Assembly (NCBI GenBank): GCA_964599695.1
Contig: CAZRGP010000003.1
Coordinates: 104,078 to 168,077 of the forward strand
DNA length: 64,000 nucleotides
Direction of reading: 5' to 3'
Source of the DNA: RUG11783 sp964599695
GTDB lineage: Bacteria > Bacillota > Clostridia > Oscillospirales > Ruminococcaceae
Under the pieces are notes generated by a model, which saw only the letters and a program-made list of their open reading frames with translations, was not told the origin of the DNA and searched no databases. Below are positions 34,475 through 43,695 of the stretch, in pieces. How positions within the stretch are numbered: the stretch's first letter is position 1; the number at the start of each line of letters is the position of its first letter. The translations under genes were made by a program, and so were the position numbers.

Positions 34475-36997
34475 TTAGGTAAGAATCTCATGTTTTCCCC
34501 AGCCCAGCGTCCTCGTCTCTCCGCCCGGGAGGATGAGCTTCGCCTCGGTATTGGCCGGGACCGTAAACTCGTATCTCACCCTGCCGTCTTCATAGCGCCA
34601 GGATGATTCCACTGTACCAAGACTGCTGGCATAACTTGCTTTTGCCCAGCCCAGCTGAGGATCCGGACAGGGCTGAAGGGTCAGCTGCCCGTTCTCCACC
34701 GAGATGCCGCAAACTCCGGAGATGAGCCATCCGGAGACCGCACCATAGGAATAGTGGTTCAGGGACGCATTTCCGCCGTCCTCGATGCCGTTCCAGCTCT
34801 CCCAGATGGTCGTCGCCCCCTTCCGGACCGCGTAGAGCCAGGAAGGATTGGTGTCCTGAAGAAGAAGCCTGTAGGCAGTATCCGTATATCCGTACCGGCA
34901 CAGTACCGGGCACAGGAACGGCGTAGACAGGAATCCCGTGTTCAGGTGATAGTCCTTCTTCACCACCAGTTCGTTCAGTTTCGCAGCGTTCTCCTCCTCC
35001 CGGTCGAGCAACCCGAATTCCAGCGGTCTCACGTAATCGCACTGGCGTTCGCTCTCAACCAGACCATTGTTTGTGAAGCGATCCAGGTAAGCTTCCCGGA
35101 TCTTCCCTGCCAGTTTTGCGTACTTTTCAGCATCCGCCTTTTTTCCGAGGACTTCCGCCGCCTGAGAGAGGAGTTTCGCGCTGTAGAAGAAATAAGCGGT
35201 AGCGGATTTCGGAGCGCCCTTTGTGAAATTGTTTTTCAGCTGTACTCCGTTGTCCACATCCGGTTCGCACCATTCGCCCCAGTGGAATCCCTTCACTATG
35301 ACATATTTTCCGAGAGGATCCTTCCGGAAAAGATCTTTCAGTTTCTTCTTTGAAGCGAGCTTTGTCTCAAATCCGACCCAGCGAACCATGGCGTCGTAGT
35401 TCTCTTCCAGGATGCGGGCATCCCCGAACATGACATACAGCGTCCACGGAACGATGACAATGGCATCCCCCCATCCGGTAGATCCGTCCAGGATCCTGCT
35501 GTATCCCTTATCCGGGTCATTGATGCGCGGAGCGATATTTCGCACCAGGCCGTCTTTCCTCTGGGCGATCCTGCACTCGGCGAGCCACTTTCTGAAAACC
35601 GAATAGGAATCCCTGAGGATGCTTCCGGTCTTGACGAAGACGCCTGCGTCTCCCGTCCATCCGCTTCTCTCCCTATGGGGGCAGTCGGTGGGGATATCCA
35701 CGAAGTTGGAATTCATGGACCACATGGAGTTATGGAACAGCTGATTGACTTCCTCATTGGAGCAGGAGAAAGATCCTGTCTTCTCCATGTCCGAATAGAC
35801 CGCTATGGAGGTGAACTTCGCCTGCGACAGGTCCGCTTCGGTCTCCACCTTGATGTAGCGGAAACCGAAGATGCTGAAGGTCGGTTTATAGATATTCTTT
35901 CCTTCCTTGCAGGTGTATACGATCTTCTGGGGGATACCGCCGTTCTTATTCCTCTTTCCGGGATCGATATTGGCCTGGGTGAAGTTTCCTTCCCCGTCAA
36001 GGGTCTCCCCATGCCATATCACCAGTTTCTGCCCCTTGCGGGCATCCAGTTCAAAAGCGGTGTAACCGGCGAGATTCTGTCCGAAATCGTACACTACGGA
36101 GCCGTCCGGCGTCTCGATCCGCTTTCCCTCAAATGTTTCATGTTCGGTAATGGGCACCTCATCCGAGCACACCAGAACGGACATGTCATAGTCTTCCACA
36201 CGCACGTCATGCCAGGTGCTGATCTCTTCTTTTCTGGCGTCATATGCTTCACCGATCTCCAGGTCCGTAAAGCGTATGGGGCCGTCCTGGGTGGCAAACC
36301 AGAACTCGTCCGATACGAGGACCGGCTCGCCATCCACCTCCAGCTGGCACAGCAGCGCGATATCGTCTCCGAAGAGGTGGTTCTCCCCGTCGATACCGTT
36401 GTTTCCGCGGTACCAGCCGTCTCCCACGGTGACACGGATCGTGTTGTCCCCTTCACGGAGCATCCCGGTCACATCGTATACCTGATACTGAAGGCGTTTC
36501 TTGTAGTCATCGGTACCAGGAGCCAGGATAAAATCCCCGACCCGTTCGCCGTTGATCCTGGCCTCATAGAGACCGTGGCTGGTGATATACAGTCTCGCGT
36601 TTCCTGTCTTCGAAACACGGAAATCCCGTTTGAAGACCGAGGCGGGCTGTCTCTCTTTGGCAGAGGAGAGTTCGGGATTGATCCACTTCGCCTTCCACCG
36701 GGAGATCCCCATCTCAAAGAAAGTGACGCTCTCCTCACCGGGGATACCGTTTTCATCCCACAATACGAGGGATACGCTCACACGCTCGCGGTCTTTGGCG
36801 ATATCCGGAAGCTGGGCGTACATGGCATCGGTCTCCACTTTCCCGGAGTCATACTTCTGCACTCCGCCTACGGACAGCGTGACCTGATAGGCCGTCTGTT
36901 TCATTCCCGCATCGCAGATCCAGGAAAGTCTGGGTTTCCTGTTCTGAAGTCCCAATGGTTCTGTAAGCTGATCGATCTTTAAACGAATCGCTTTCAA
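34475..36997 (-). CDS. GH78 alpha-L-rhamnosidase
   Basis: This 840-residue cytoplasmic inverting rhamnosidase begins with N-terminal beta-sandwich domains (PRLSWIC, KWINP, ITSHGLYEARINGERVGD, GDGWYRGN), then an (alpha/alpha)6 barrel with VDIPTDCPHRERSGWTGDAGVF, which carries a catalytic acid, and the C-terminal GATTIWESW and NHYSYGAVSGWL. The TTG at 36997 is taken as the start because AAAGGAG lies 8 nt upstream; an open frame to an ATG at 37045 would translate that SD. It releases terminal L-rhamnose from imported oligosaccharides or plant rhamnosides. Confidence 0.92.
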   Translation of the reverse strand: MKAIRLKIDQLTEPLGLQNRKPRLSWICDAGMKQTAYQVTLSVGGVQKYDSGKVETDAMYAQLPDIAKDRERVSVSLVLWDENGIPGEESVTFFEMGISRWKAKWINPELSSAKERQPASVFKRDFRVSKTGNARLYITSHGLYEARINGERVGDFILAPGTDDYKKRLQYQVYDVTGMLREGDNTIRVTVGDGWYRGNNGIDGENHLFGDDIALLCQLEVDGEPVLVSDEFWFATQDGPIRFTDLEIGEAYDARKEEISTWHDVRVEDYDMSVLVCSDEVPITEHETFEGKRIETPDGSVVYDFGQNLAGYTAFELDARKGQKLVIWHGETLDGEGNFTQANIDPGKRNKNGGIPQKIVYTCKEGKNIYKPTFSIFGFRYIKVETEADLSQAKFTSIAVYSDMEKTGSFSCSNEEVNQLFHNSMWSMNSNFVDIPTDCPHRERSGWTGDAGVFVKTGSILRDSYSVFRKWLAECRIAQRKDGLVRNIAPRINDPDKGYSRILDGSTGWGDAIVIVPWTLYVMFGDARILEENYDAMVRWVGFETKLASKKKLKDLFRKDPLGKYVIVKGFHWGEWCEPDVDNGVQLKNNFTKGAPKSATAYFFYSAKLLSQAAEVLGKKADAEKYAKLAGKIREAYLDRFTNNGLVESERQCDYVRPLEFGLLDREEENAAKLNELVVKKDYHLNTGFLSTPFLCPVLCRYGYTDTAYRLLLQDTNPSWLYAVRKGATTIWESWNGIEDGGNASLNHYSYGAVSGWLISGVCGISVENGQLTLQPCPDPQLGWAKASYASSLGTVESSWRYEDGRVRYEFTVPANTEAKLILPGGETRTLGWGKHEILT

Positions 36998-37090
36998 TTT
37001 CGTATCTCCTTTGTTTTCTAGTCTTACACGATTAGGATAACCCATCCGGAAAAGTCATACAATCCCGAGCATCGCTCCCGTTATACGGGA

Positions 37091-37129
37091 CAAGGCCTTC
37101 TGCCATCCGGGAGACGGCAGAAGACCTGT
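37091..37129 (-). terminator. Hairpin after the module B GH2 gene
   Basis: CTTCTGCC pairs with GGCAGAAG, extended by AGG/CCT. It lies between the GH2 stop (37143) and the GH78 start. It lacks a U tract on the minus strand, so it may stabilise or only partly terminate the transcript. Confidence 0.4.
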
Positions 37130-37142
37130 TTTCTTTTCATCG

Positions 37143-39428
37143 TTACTCGTTTACGCGGATCTCTGTCTTCTCATCGCCGACTGATACCGTCAACGTCCCG
37201 GGACGCGTCGCCCTGACGATGGCGAGAGCTCTCCCGTAATACGTGGTGTATTCACCGCTGTGAATATCTTCTGTCAGGCGGGGGTTCGCGCTTCCGAAAG
37301 CGAGGAGCTCACCGCCCTCCACCTGTACTTTCAGCGTACGGTCCGCATTGGACTCCACGATGCCGTTCTCATCTTCCATTGCCACATTGACATAGACGAG
37401 ATCTCCCACATGTGCTTCCTCCGCTTCCGGACGGAGCACAGGCCGGATACTGTCGGCAGCGGTGACAAGCGCGTGCCTGGCGAGCTCTCTGCCCGCCGCA
37501 TCGTACGCGACAGCCTCCAGTGTTCCCGGGGTATAGATGATCCTGAACACCGCACGGTTGTCCTTGACCTTTGCGGACTTTACCTTCTTCCCGTTCTGGA
37601 TCAGGTCAATATGATCGCAGTCATAGAAGACTTCCACGACCGCTTTCTTTCCCTCGCATCCTCTCCAGCTGTAGGAGGGCAAGCCGTTGGTACCGCGCCA
37701 GATCGCCTTCGCAACCCGTCTCTCATGATTGATCGGCTGGACGTCGATGAGCGGATGATCCGCTTTGTGCCAGGTAGCGGTCGCCCAGTGCGCCTCCGCG
37801 TTCGGGTTACCGAGGATATCGAACGCTCCGGTGTCCGCAAGCCACCAGGGATGCGGTTTGGAGAACGCGCCTCCGTCCTTCGCGTAGGACCATGCACCGA
37901 TCCCGTTCTCTCCGAGGTAGTCCCAGGCGGTCCACATGAAGTCGCCGCAGAGATTGTTCAGCGTCTCCACCATCTTCCAGTTCTTGGCGATATCATAAGG
38001 CATGGTCTCGGAACCTACGATCAGGCGCTGCGGATGCAGTTTCGCGTCCAGCGTATACCTGCCCGAGGCGTAGTTGTATCCTGCCACATCCAGCATATCG
38101 AGGGAGGGAGAACAGACCGCGTCCGCCTTCCTGGAGTTGGCCGCCTTGTTCATTCCCGATCCCACGATGGAAGTCATCAGGTTGAAGAGCGTGGAGTTCA
38201 TCGCTGTAGTCTTCCTGGCGTCATCCTTTGTACCCTCTTCCGGATCGTAGATCCCTTTTCCTCTGGAAGAAGAGAAGATGATCATGAGGTTAAAACCGCC
38301 GGTGACCAGTCTTGTCCTGTCCAGCTCATGGAACAGTTCGACCATCTCTTTGGTCGCATCCAGTCCTCTCTTTGTCGCAGGCTCGCTGACTTCGTTGCCG
38401 ATGGAGTACAGAATGACGGACGGGTGGTTGTAATCCCGCTTCACCAGTCTGCGGATATCATCCCGGAAATTGTCGCTCCACTGGGAAGCGTAGTCATATT
38501 TATTCTTGTGGTTGAACCACATATCCCATGTCTCATCCATGACGAACATGCCCATCTCATCGCAGGCGTTGAGCAGCTCTTCGGATGTGGGGTTGTGGGA
38601 ACTGCGGACCGCGTTGAATCCGGCCTCCTTCAGGATGCGGACACGGCGGTATTCGGTGGCTTTCTCCACCGCTGCGCCAAGAAGTCCGCCGTCGTGGTGG
38701 ATGCATCCGCCGCGCAGCAGTTTCCTGACTCCGTTGACATAAAGACCGTCGGCTCTCTTCTCCACCTGGCGGACACCGAAACGGACCTCGTCCTCATCCT
38801 CTCCGAGGATAGCCCTGCAGGTGTAGAGGTTGGGCGTAACATCATCCCACAGCTTCGCGTCGGGAATGGTCAGGGTGACGTCATTTCCTTTCGCTTCCGC
38901 CACCACCTTTTCCCCGTCGAGGATACGGACTTCCGCCTCTCCTTCGCTGGTCATGACCGATACATGTACGGTCCCTTTTTCATAGTCCACTGTCTCCACG
39001 CGGATCCCGCAGGGAAGGATGTGGGCTCCGTCCGCGGTGTAGAGATAAACGTCGCGGTAGATCCCGGCGCCGGCGTACCAGCGCGAATCCGGCTGCGCCT
39101 CATTGTCGCAGGTGACACGGATCATGTCCTCTTTCTTCACGCATCCCAGATCCACGGTGAAGGGACTGTATCCGTAAGGGACGGAGATCTTCTCCTCGCC
39201 GTTGAGGAATACCCTGGCGTTTCTGTAAACGCCGTCAAACTTGAGCCACGCGCTGGGGGAATCGACACCCATCTTGCGTTCATATACATAACTGCCGCCC
39301 AGGAAGAATCCCTGAGCATCCCCTGCCGGAGCGTCAGCCCGCCTTCCGGCGCGAATCATCTCATCCCGCGGAAGCGTCACCGCTTCCCCGTTCACGGTCC
39401 ATCCGCTGTTGAACAGTTGTTTTTTCAC
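37143..39428 (-). CDS. GH2 beta-galactosidase-like glycosidase, module B
   Basis: This 761-residue GH2 enzyme has the same plan as the module A enzyme: jelly roll (1-135), Ig-like domain (140-220), TIM barrel (225-530) and C-terminal DUF4982-type region. The acid/base is E346 in YSIGNEVSE, and the nucleophile is E474 in IVGSETM. The two proteins are clear paralogues but far from identical. There is no signal peptide. The gene is 2 nt after the GH3 stop, so it is operonic. Beta-galactosidase or beta-glucuronidase activity is likely; the latter would suit rhamnose-glucuronic acid glycans. Confidence 0.88.
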   Translation of the reverse strand: MKKQLFNSGWTVNGEAVTLPRDEMIRAGRRADAPAGDAQGFFLGGSYVYERKMGVDSPSAWLKFDGVYRNARVFLNGEEKISVPYGYSPFTVDLGCVKKEDMIRVTCDNEAQPDSRWYAGAGIYRDVYLYTADGAHILPCGIRVETVDYEKGTVHVSVMTSEGEAEVRILDGEKVVAEAKGNDVTLTIPDAKLWDDVTPNLYTCRAILGEDEDEVRFGVRQVEKRADGLYVNGVRKLLRGGCIHHDGGLLGAAVEKATEYRRVRILKEAGFNAVRSSHNPTSEELLNACDEMGMFVMDETWDMWFNHKNKYDYASQWSDNFRDDIRRLVKRDYNHPSVILYSIGNEVSEPATKRGLDATKEMVELFHELDRTRLVTGGFNLMIIFSSSRGKGIYDPEEGTKDDARKTTAMNSTLFNLMTSIVGSGMNKAANSRKADAVCSPSLDMLDVAGYNYASGRYTLDAKLHPQRLIVGSETMPYDIAKNWKMVETLNNLCGDFMWTAWDYLGENGIGAWSYAKDGGAFSKPHPWWLADTGAFDILGNPNAEAHWATATWHKADHPLIDVQPINHERRVAKAIWRGTNGLPSYSWRGCEGKKAVVEVFYDCDHIDLIQNGKKVKSAKVKDNRAVFRIIYTPGTLEAVAYDAAGRELARHALVTAADSIRPVLRPEAEEAHVGDLVYVNVAMEDENGIVESNADRTLKVQVEGGELLAFGSANPRLTEDIHSGEYTTYYGRALAIVRATRPGTLTVSVGDEKTEIRVNE

Positions 39429-39430
39429 CT

Positions 39431-41899
39431 TTAATCCTCCTTGTCCAGAAAGTCCTTTGCTGTATATTTCTTTGCTACATTAGACGAAACGATACTGCGT
39501 ATGATATTGGCAGCAGCCCTCTTCAGATCATCAGCCGTCAGCGTTCCTCTCTTGAGACCTGCCTCGATCTCCTTGCGCTCATTCTTATCTCCCGGCATGA
39601 TCAGGTCATTGCCTGCGGCGATGGCGTCCGCGCTGTCCCCCTGTCCTTTCTTGGTGGAGCTCCAGTCGGTCATGACCACACCGTCAAATCCCCATTCGTT
39701 TCTCAGCACTTTGGTGCACAGATCGAAACTGTCCGGTGCATATACGCCGTTGATCAGATTGTAGGAAGTCATCACCGAGCGGGAACCAGCCTCTCTGACA
39801 TTGATCTCAAATCCTTTGAGATAAATCTCTCTGAGTGCTCTCTCCGACACGTGGGAGTTGGAGAACTGTCGGTTGTCCTCCGCGTTGTTGCAGGCAAAGT
39901 GCTTGATGGTCGTGTAGTTTCCCTCTATGCTCTGAACGCCCCTGGTCATCGCAGCGGAGATCCTGCCGCTGAGGAGCGGGTCCTCCGAATAGTATTCGAA
40001 GTTCCTTCCGCACAGGGGATTGCGCTGGATATTCATTCCCGGAGCAAGCCAGTAAGTGACGTTGAACTTGTCCATCTCACGGCTCACCGCCTGGCCGACT
40101 TCGGAGACCAGTTTTTCGTTCCAGGTCTGGGCGAGGTTGGTGCCGATGGGGAAAGCAGTGGCGTACTGATAGAACACGATGTCCCCTTTCCGGGGTTTTA
40201 TAAATGAGAGCATCCAGTTCGGCATGATCTCCATAAATCCCAGCAGGTATTCCCCCTTGAACATGCGTATCGATCCTTTGGGGGAAACCGCCGTCTTGCG
40301 GACGATACGGAGTCCCGTAGGACCGTCCGCAAGGGTCACCGAAAGGAGCCCTTTGTCCAGGTGCTTATACGTGGTCTTGCCCGCCACGCCCGGAGTGCAG
40401 AAGGCTTTGGTATCCATCATGCCCAGCATGCCGATACCCATGCAGACATCGATCATGTCTTTTTCACTCATGCGGTTCAGGATGCTGTCAACCTCATCAT
40501 CGGTGTACCGATCCGGTTTTCCGTATCGGAATTCCTCTGTATGGATGGCTTCTTTCTTCAGCACCTCCCAGGCGACTCCAGTGAGATCATACTGTGCGTC
40601 AGCGGTACTCTTCAGTTCCTCAAAGGTTGCATCCTTCGGGAACACATTTTCATGCCGGGAGAGGATCAGCTCCTCCTCCGCGACGATGACAAAAACCGGT
40701 GTGTTCTCTGCCGAGGAGTTTCCAGCCTTGATCACATACTCGTCCTTCTCCAGGACATAGGACGCAGTAGCTTCGTCATAGGAAGCCAGCCTTTCCACAT
40801 CGAACCGGATCTTCAGGTTCTGCTCGCATCCGGCACCCAGTTCGTCGGTCTTCGCGAAAGCCACCAGTCTCTGGTATTCCTTGTCCAGTTTGCCGGACGG
40901 CAGACTGGCATAGACCTGGACCGTCTCCTTTCCTTTGACACTTCCGGTGTTGAGGACGTTTACGATCAGCTCAACATCCCGTCCGTCCAGTTTTGCATTG
41001 ATCACCTTCGTTTCGAAGCTGGTGTAGGACAGACCATATCCGAAATGGAACCGGGGCTCCACCCCGAACGAATCAAAATATCGGTATCCTACATAGATTC
41101 CTTCTTTATAGTACTCGTTTTTCAGATCTCCGTTAAGATAGGAAAACTCGCTTCCGAAGGGAATATCCGCGTACTGCTTCGCCCAGGTATTGGAAAGTTT
41201 TCCCGAGAAGTTCTCTTTTCCCGTGAGCACATCCGCGAAGGCTGCGCCGCCTTCCTGTCCCGCCTGTCCGTAAAAGACGACGGCGATATCCATGTCGTCC
41301 ACAGGTGAAAGATCCATGGAAGAACCGGAGTTGATGACCAGCACCAGTTTCTCAAAATTCCTGTAAAGGAACTGAATGTCGTTGATCTCCCCCGGAAGAA
41401 GATTGAAATCCCCCTTCGCGATCTTCTTATCCGCGGCCTCTCCGGACTGTCTGGATGCCACATAGATCGCCGTTTTCCGGTCGCTGTCCGCGATATCCTT
41501 CTCGCTCAGCAGAGGAGCCGCCGGAGCAGTGTAAGTATTGCTAAAGCTCTTTTCGGAAGGCATGCCCGTATTGTCTTTGATCCACTTCTCATGCGCCTCT
41601 TTCTCAAAGGCGATATAACTGTCGAGGTATTTTCTGCTGGAGATCACAACCCCGGCTTTCTCCAGTCCCTCCGCTATGGAGACCGAATGGCGGTTATTCG
41701 TCTCTCCGGATCCCGTTCCTCCCTTGATCGTATGCGTCGCTCCTGATCCGTACAGCGCCACTTCTCCTTTCAGGGGAAGCGCTCCGTTGTTTTTCAGAAG
41801 AACAAAGGATTCCACCGCAGCCCTGTAAGCTACTGCAGCATTCTCTTTCTCAAGCTGTGTCACTTTATCATCGTATGTTCCGGAAATGATTCTTCTCAT
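39431..41899 (-). CDS. GH3 beta-glycosidase, permuted, module B
   Basis: This 822-residue GH3 enzyme shows the permuted order: GH3_C (about 20-290, LLKNNGALPL, GGTGSGETNNRHSV, GQAGQEGG), fibronectin-III-like (300-410), then the GH3_N barrel with GRNFEYYSEDP, KHFACNN and nucleophile D745 in VMTDWSS. There is no signal peptide. It is followed by the GH2 gene with a 2-nt gap and lies downstream of the GPH symporter after an attenuator-like hairpin. The substrate is not deducible; beta-glucosidase or beta-xylosidase is the family norm. Confidence 0.92.
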   Translation of the reverse strand: MRRIISGTYDDKVTQLEKENAAVAYRAAVESFVLLKNNGALPLKGEVALYGSGATHTIKGGTGSGETNNRHSVSIAEGLEKAGVVISSRKYLDSYIAFEKEAHEKWIKDNTGMPSEKSFSNTYTAPAAPLLSEKDIADSDRKTAIYVASRQSGEAADKKIAKGDFNLLPGEINDIQFLYRNFEKLVLVINSGSSMDLSPVDDMDIAVVFYGQAGQEGGAAFADVLTGKENFSGKLSNTWAKQYADIPFGSEFSYLNGDLKNEYYKEGIYVGYRYFDSFGVEPRFHFGYGLSYTSFETKVINAKLDGRDVELIVNVLNTGSVKGKETVQVYASLPSGKLDKEYQRLVAFAKTDELGAGCEQNLKIRFDVERLASYDEATASYVLEKDEYVIKAGNSSAENTPVFVIVAEEELILSRHENVFPKDATFEELKSTADAQYDLTGVAWEVLKKEAIHTEEFRYGKPDRYTDDEVDSILNRMSEKDMIDVCMGIGMLGMMDTKAFCTPGVAGKTTYKHLDKGLLSVTLADGPTGLRIVRKTAVSPKGSIRMFKGEYLLGFMEIMPNWMLSFIKPRKGDIVFYQYATAFPIGTNLAQTWNEKLVSEVGQAVSREMDKFNVTYWLAPGMNIQRNPLCGRNFEYYSEDPLLSGRISAAMTRGVQSIEGNYTTIKHFACNNAEDNRQFSNSHVSERALREIYLKGFEINVREAGSRSVMTSYNLINGVYAPDSFDLCTKVLRNEWGFDGVVMTDWSSTKKGQGDSADAIAAGNDLIMPGDKNERKEIEAGLKRGTLTADDLKRAAANIIRSIVSSNVAKKYTAKDFLDKED

Positions 41900-41931
41900 C
41901 TTTTTCCCTCTGTAATGTATTTTTTAAGAAA

Positions 41932-41970
41932 AAGACAGACTCCTACGCTGTATCGTAAAGAGTCTGTCTT
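41932..41970 (-). terminator. Terminator after the module B symporter
   Basis: Arms AAGACAGACT/AGTCTGTCTT with a 19-nt loop, followed on the minus strand by TTTTTC. It lies between the symporter stop (41984) and the GH3 gene, so downstream genes would need read-through or their own promoter. Confidence 0.75.
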
Positions 41971-41983
41971 CTTTCATTGCATA

Positions 41984-43474
41984 TTACTCCTGCTCGTGGT
42001 GAATATCGTGATTCTTGATGAACTCCTGGATCTTCAGTCTTGTCGGATGATCGATGGGATACCATCTCAGAATGATAACGCCCATGATCGCGCAGAATGC
42101 GGGGATCGCTCCGATAATGACGATCATCCAGGTCAGCATGGTAGGCATCTTGGAGAGATCTCCGATGTAGTTGCCGGTAACGGAGTCCACTTCGTATCCG
42201 ATGGCGATGAGGATGGCTCCAACCAAAGCGCTTGAGAGCGCTGTCTGAGCCTTCTCAAGGAACTTGCCCAGAACACCGGTCAGAGCGCTGCGGTCCTTTC
42301 CGGTCTTATAGATGGTGTAATCCATGATCTCCATTCCGATAGAGGAACCGGGAACAAAGTCCAGACCTACGAAGAACGCGATGACGAACATTCCGAGGAA
42401 GAAGATCGCCGGCACTTTCTGAAGGAGTCCGAGGATCTGTCCGACAAAGAGGATCAATCCGCCGACACCCTGCATGATGTAGTCGAACTTGGACATCTTA
42501 ACGAAGTCACCCTTGAAGACTTTTGTCAGGACCGGATTCGCGACCATGGTCGCAAGCAGAATCGGGAAAATCATCATCATGGACACGATCAGGGAATAGG
42601 TCCCCATCTTGGCCATATCCACTTCACCGGTGGTGAGATCCGCGCAGTAAGCATACTTGACGTAATAGTTCGGTGCTGCGAAAAGGAACGTCCAGATGAA
42701 TCCGGTGAAAATGTTTTTGCAGAAATCGACCACCATGGCCTTGTTTTCTCTGAGCAGTTCGAAGAAGTCCGAGAACTTCGCTCTCTCATCTTCTTTCTGT
42801 TCAACAACATGTTTTTCCTTGACCATGAACCATCCGATCACGGAAATAACACTTCCGACGCCGACGGAAAGAAGAGCAAGGATCATATATGCGGTCTTGA
42901 AGCTGCCTGTGGATCTCTGAATGGCGACAGCGATCGATGTCATCGCGGCGCCGAACATTCCCAGCACCATGACCCAGAGTCTCGGTCCGATCAGAAGTTT
43001 CGCACGCTCCTCAGTATCCGTGGTCATGGTCCTGTACAGCAGGTTCGCATTATAGAAGGATGTACCGATATCATAGATCAGATAGAAAAGGATGACCCAT
43101 ACCGTGACGAGAGCAGGTTTATTCGTTATCCCGTCCGGGAGAGAGTACAGCGCGATCGCGCCGACCGCTGTCATAATAATGGACAGCATGAAGAACGGCT
43201 TATATTTGCCGTGCTTGGTTACCTTGCCCCTGTCCATAATGAAGCCCTGGATCGGATCATCAACCGCGTCGATGATCCTGGCAACCAGCAATAGTGTCGT
43301 AGCAAGCGTAGCTCCCCACGTGCCAAGTCCGGCATAGTCCGTCATATAGACCATGAACATGGTAGACATGAATACGGCTGCGATTCCGTTATTCGTAGCA
43401 AGAGCAATAACACCGAAAACTTCTTTGCCCCCGATCGACTCTGCCCCTTTCACTTTTTTCTCTTTTTTAGCCAT
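41984..43474 (-). CDS. GPH-family sugar:cation symporter, module B
   Basis: This 496-residue 12-helix GPH transporter (MelB-like) includes VARIIDAVDDPIQGFIMDRGKVTKHGKYKPFF and AKLLIGPRLWVMV. The ATG at 43474 follows GGGAGGAAAAA; an open extension of 31 residues upstream lacks an SD. It is the first gene of module B, opposite an AraC-type activator. It probably imports rhamnose-containing oligosaccharides or glycosides, judging from the GH78/GH106 neighbours. It is only distantly similar to the module A symporter. Confidence 0.88.
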   Translation of the reverse strand: MAKKEKKVKGAESIGGKEVFGVIALATNNGIAAVFMSTMFMVYMTDYAGLGTWGATLATTLLLVARIIDAVDDPIQGFIMDRGKVTKHGKYKPFFMLSIIMTAVGAIALYSLPDGITNKPALVTVWVILFYLIYDIGTSFYNANLLYRTMTTDTEERAKLLIGPRLWVMVLGMFGAAMTSIAVAIQRSTGSFKTAYMILALLSVGVGSVISVIGWFMVKEKHVVEQKEDERAKFSDFFELLRENKAMVVDFCKNIFTGFIWTFLFAAPNYYVKYAYCADLTTGEVDMAKMGTYSLIVSMMMIFPILLATMVANPVLTKVFKGDFVKMSKFDYIMQGVGGLILFVGQILGLLQKVPAIFFLGMFVIAFFVGLDFVPGSSIGMEIMDYTIYKTGKDRSALTGVLGKFLEKAQTALSSALVGAILIAIGYEVDSVTGNYIGDLSKMPTMLTWMIVIIGAIPAFCAIMGVIILRWYPIDHPTRLKIQEFIKNHDIHHEQE

Positions 43475-43538
43475 TTTTTCCTCCCTTAGTAGATCTTTCG
43501 ACCTTTGCGACGTTATTGTATCTTTATTGACATAATCT

Positions 43539-43574
43539 TTGATATAATAAATTCGTCTATTATACAATTTATTA
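43539..43574. promoter_or_regulatory. Overlapping divergent promoters and dyad between module B and its AraC gene
   Basis: On the plus strand TTGATA (43539-43544) and TATACA (43561-43566) are 16 nt apart. On the minus strand TTGTAT (43562-43567) and TATCAA (43539-43544) are 17 nt apart. The two promoters therefore occupy the same DNA. A 9-bp inverted repeat TAATAAATT/AATTTATTA (43545-43574) spans them. Confidence 0.5.
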
Positions 43575-43695
43575 GGTCACATTGTCGTTTTCTCACAAAA
43601 TGTCCGCAATATACCCGTCAAATCTATGCATTTTTTGTTCCGAAAGCCCTGTTGCGCCTTCACTATTTCCTGATCCTTATCAAGGAGAAAAACAT

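Noticed and set aside
37260..39434. Long open frame (724 codons) on the plus strand opposite the module B GH2 gene
   Set aside because: The opposite strand encodes a complete GH2 enzyme with both catalytic glutamates. The plus-strand translation has no recognisable motif and is a by-product of codon bias.
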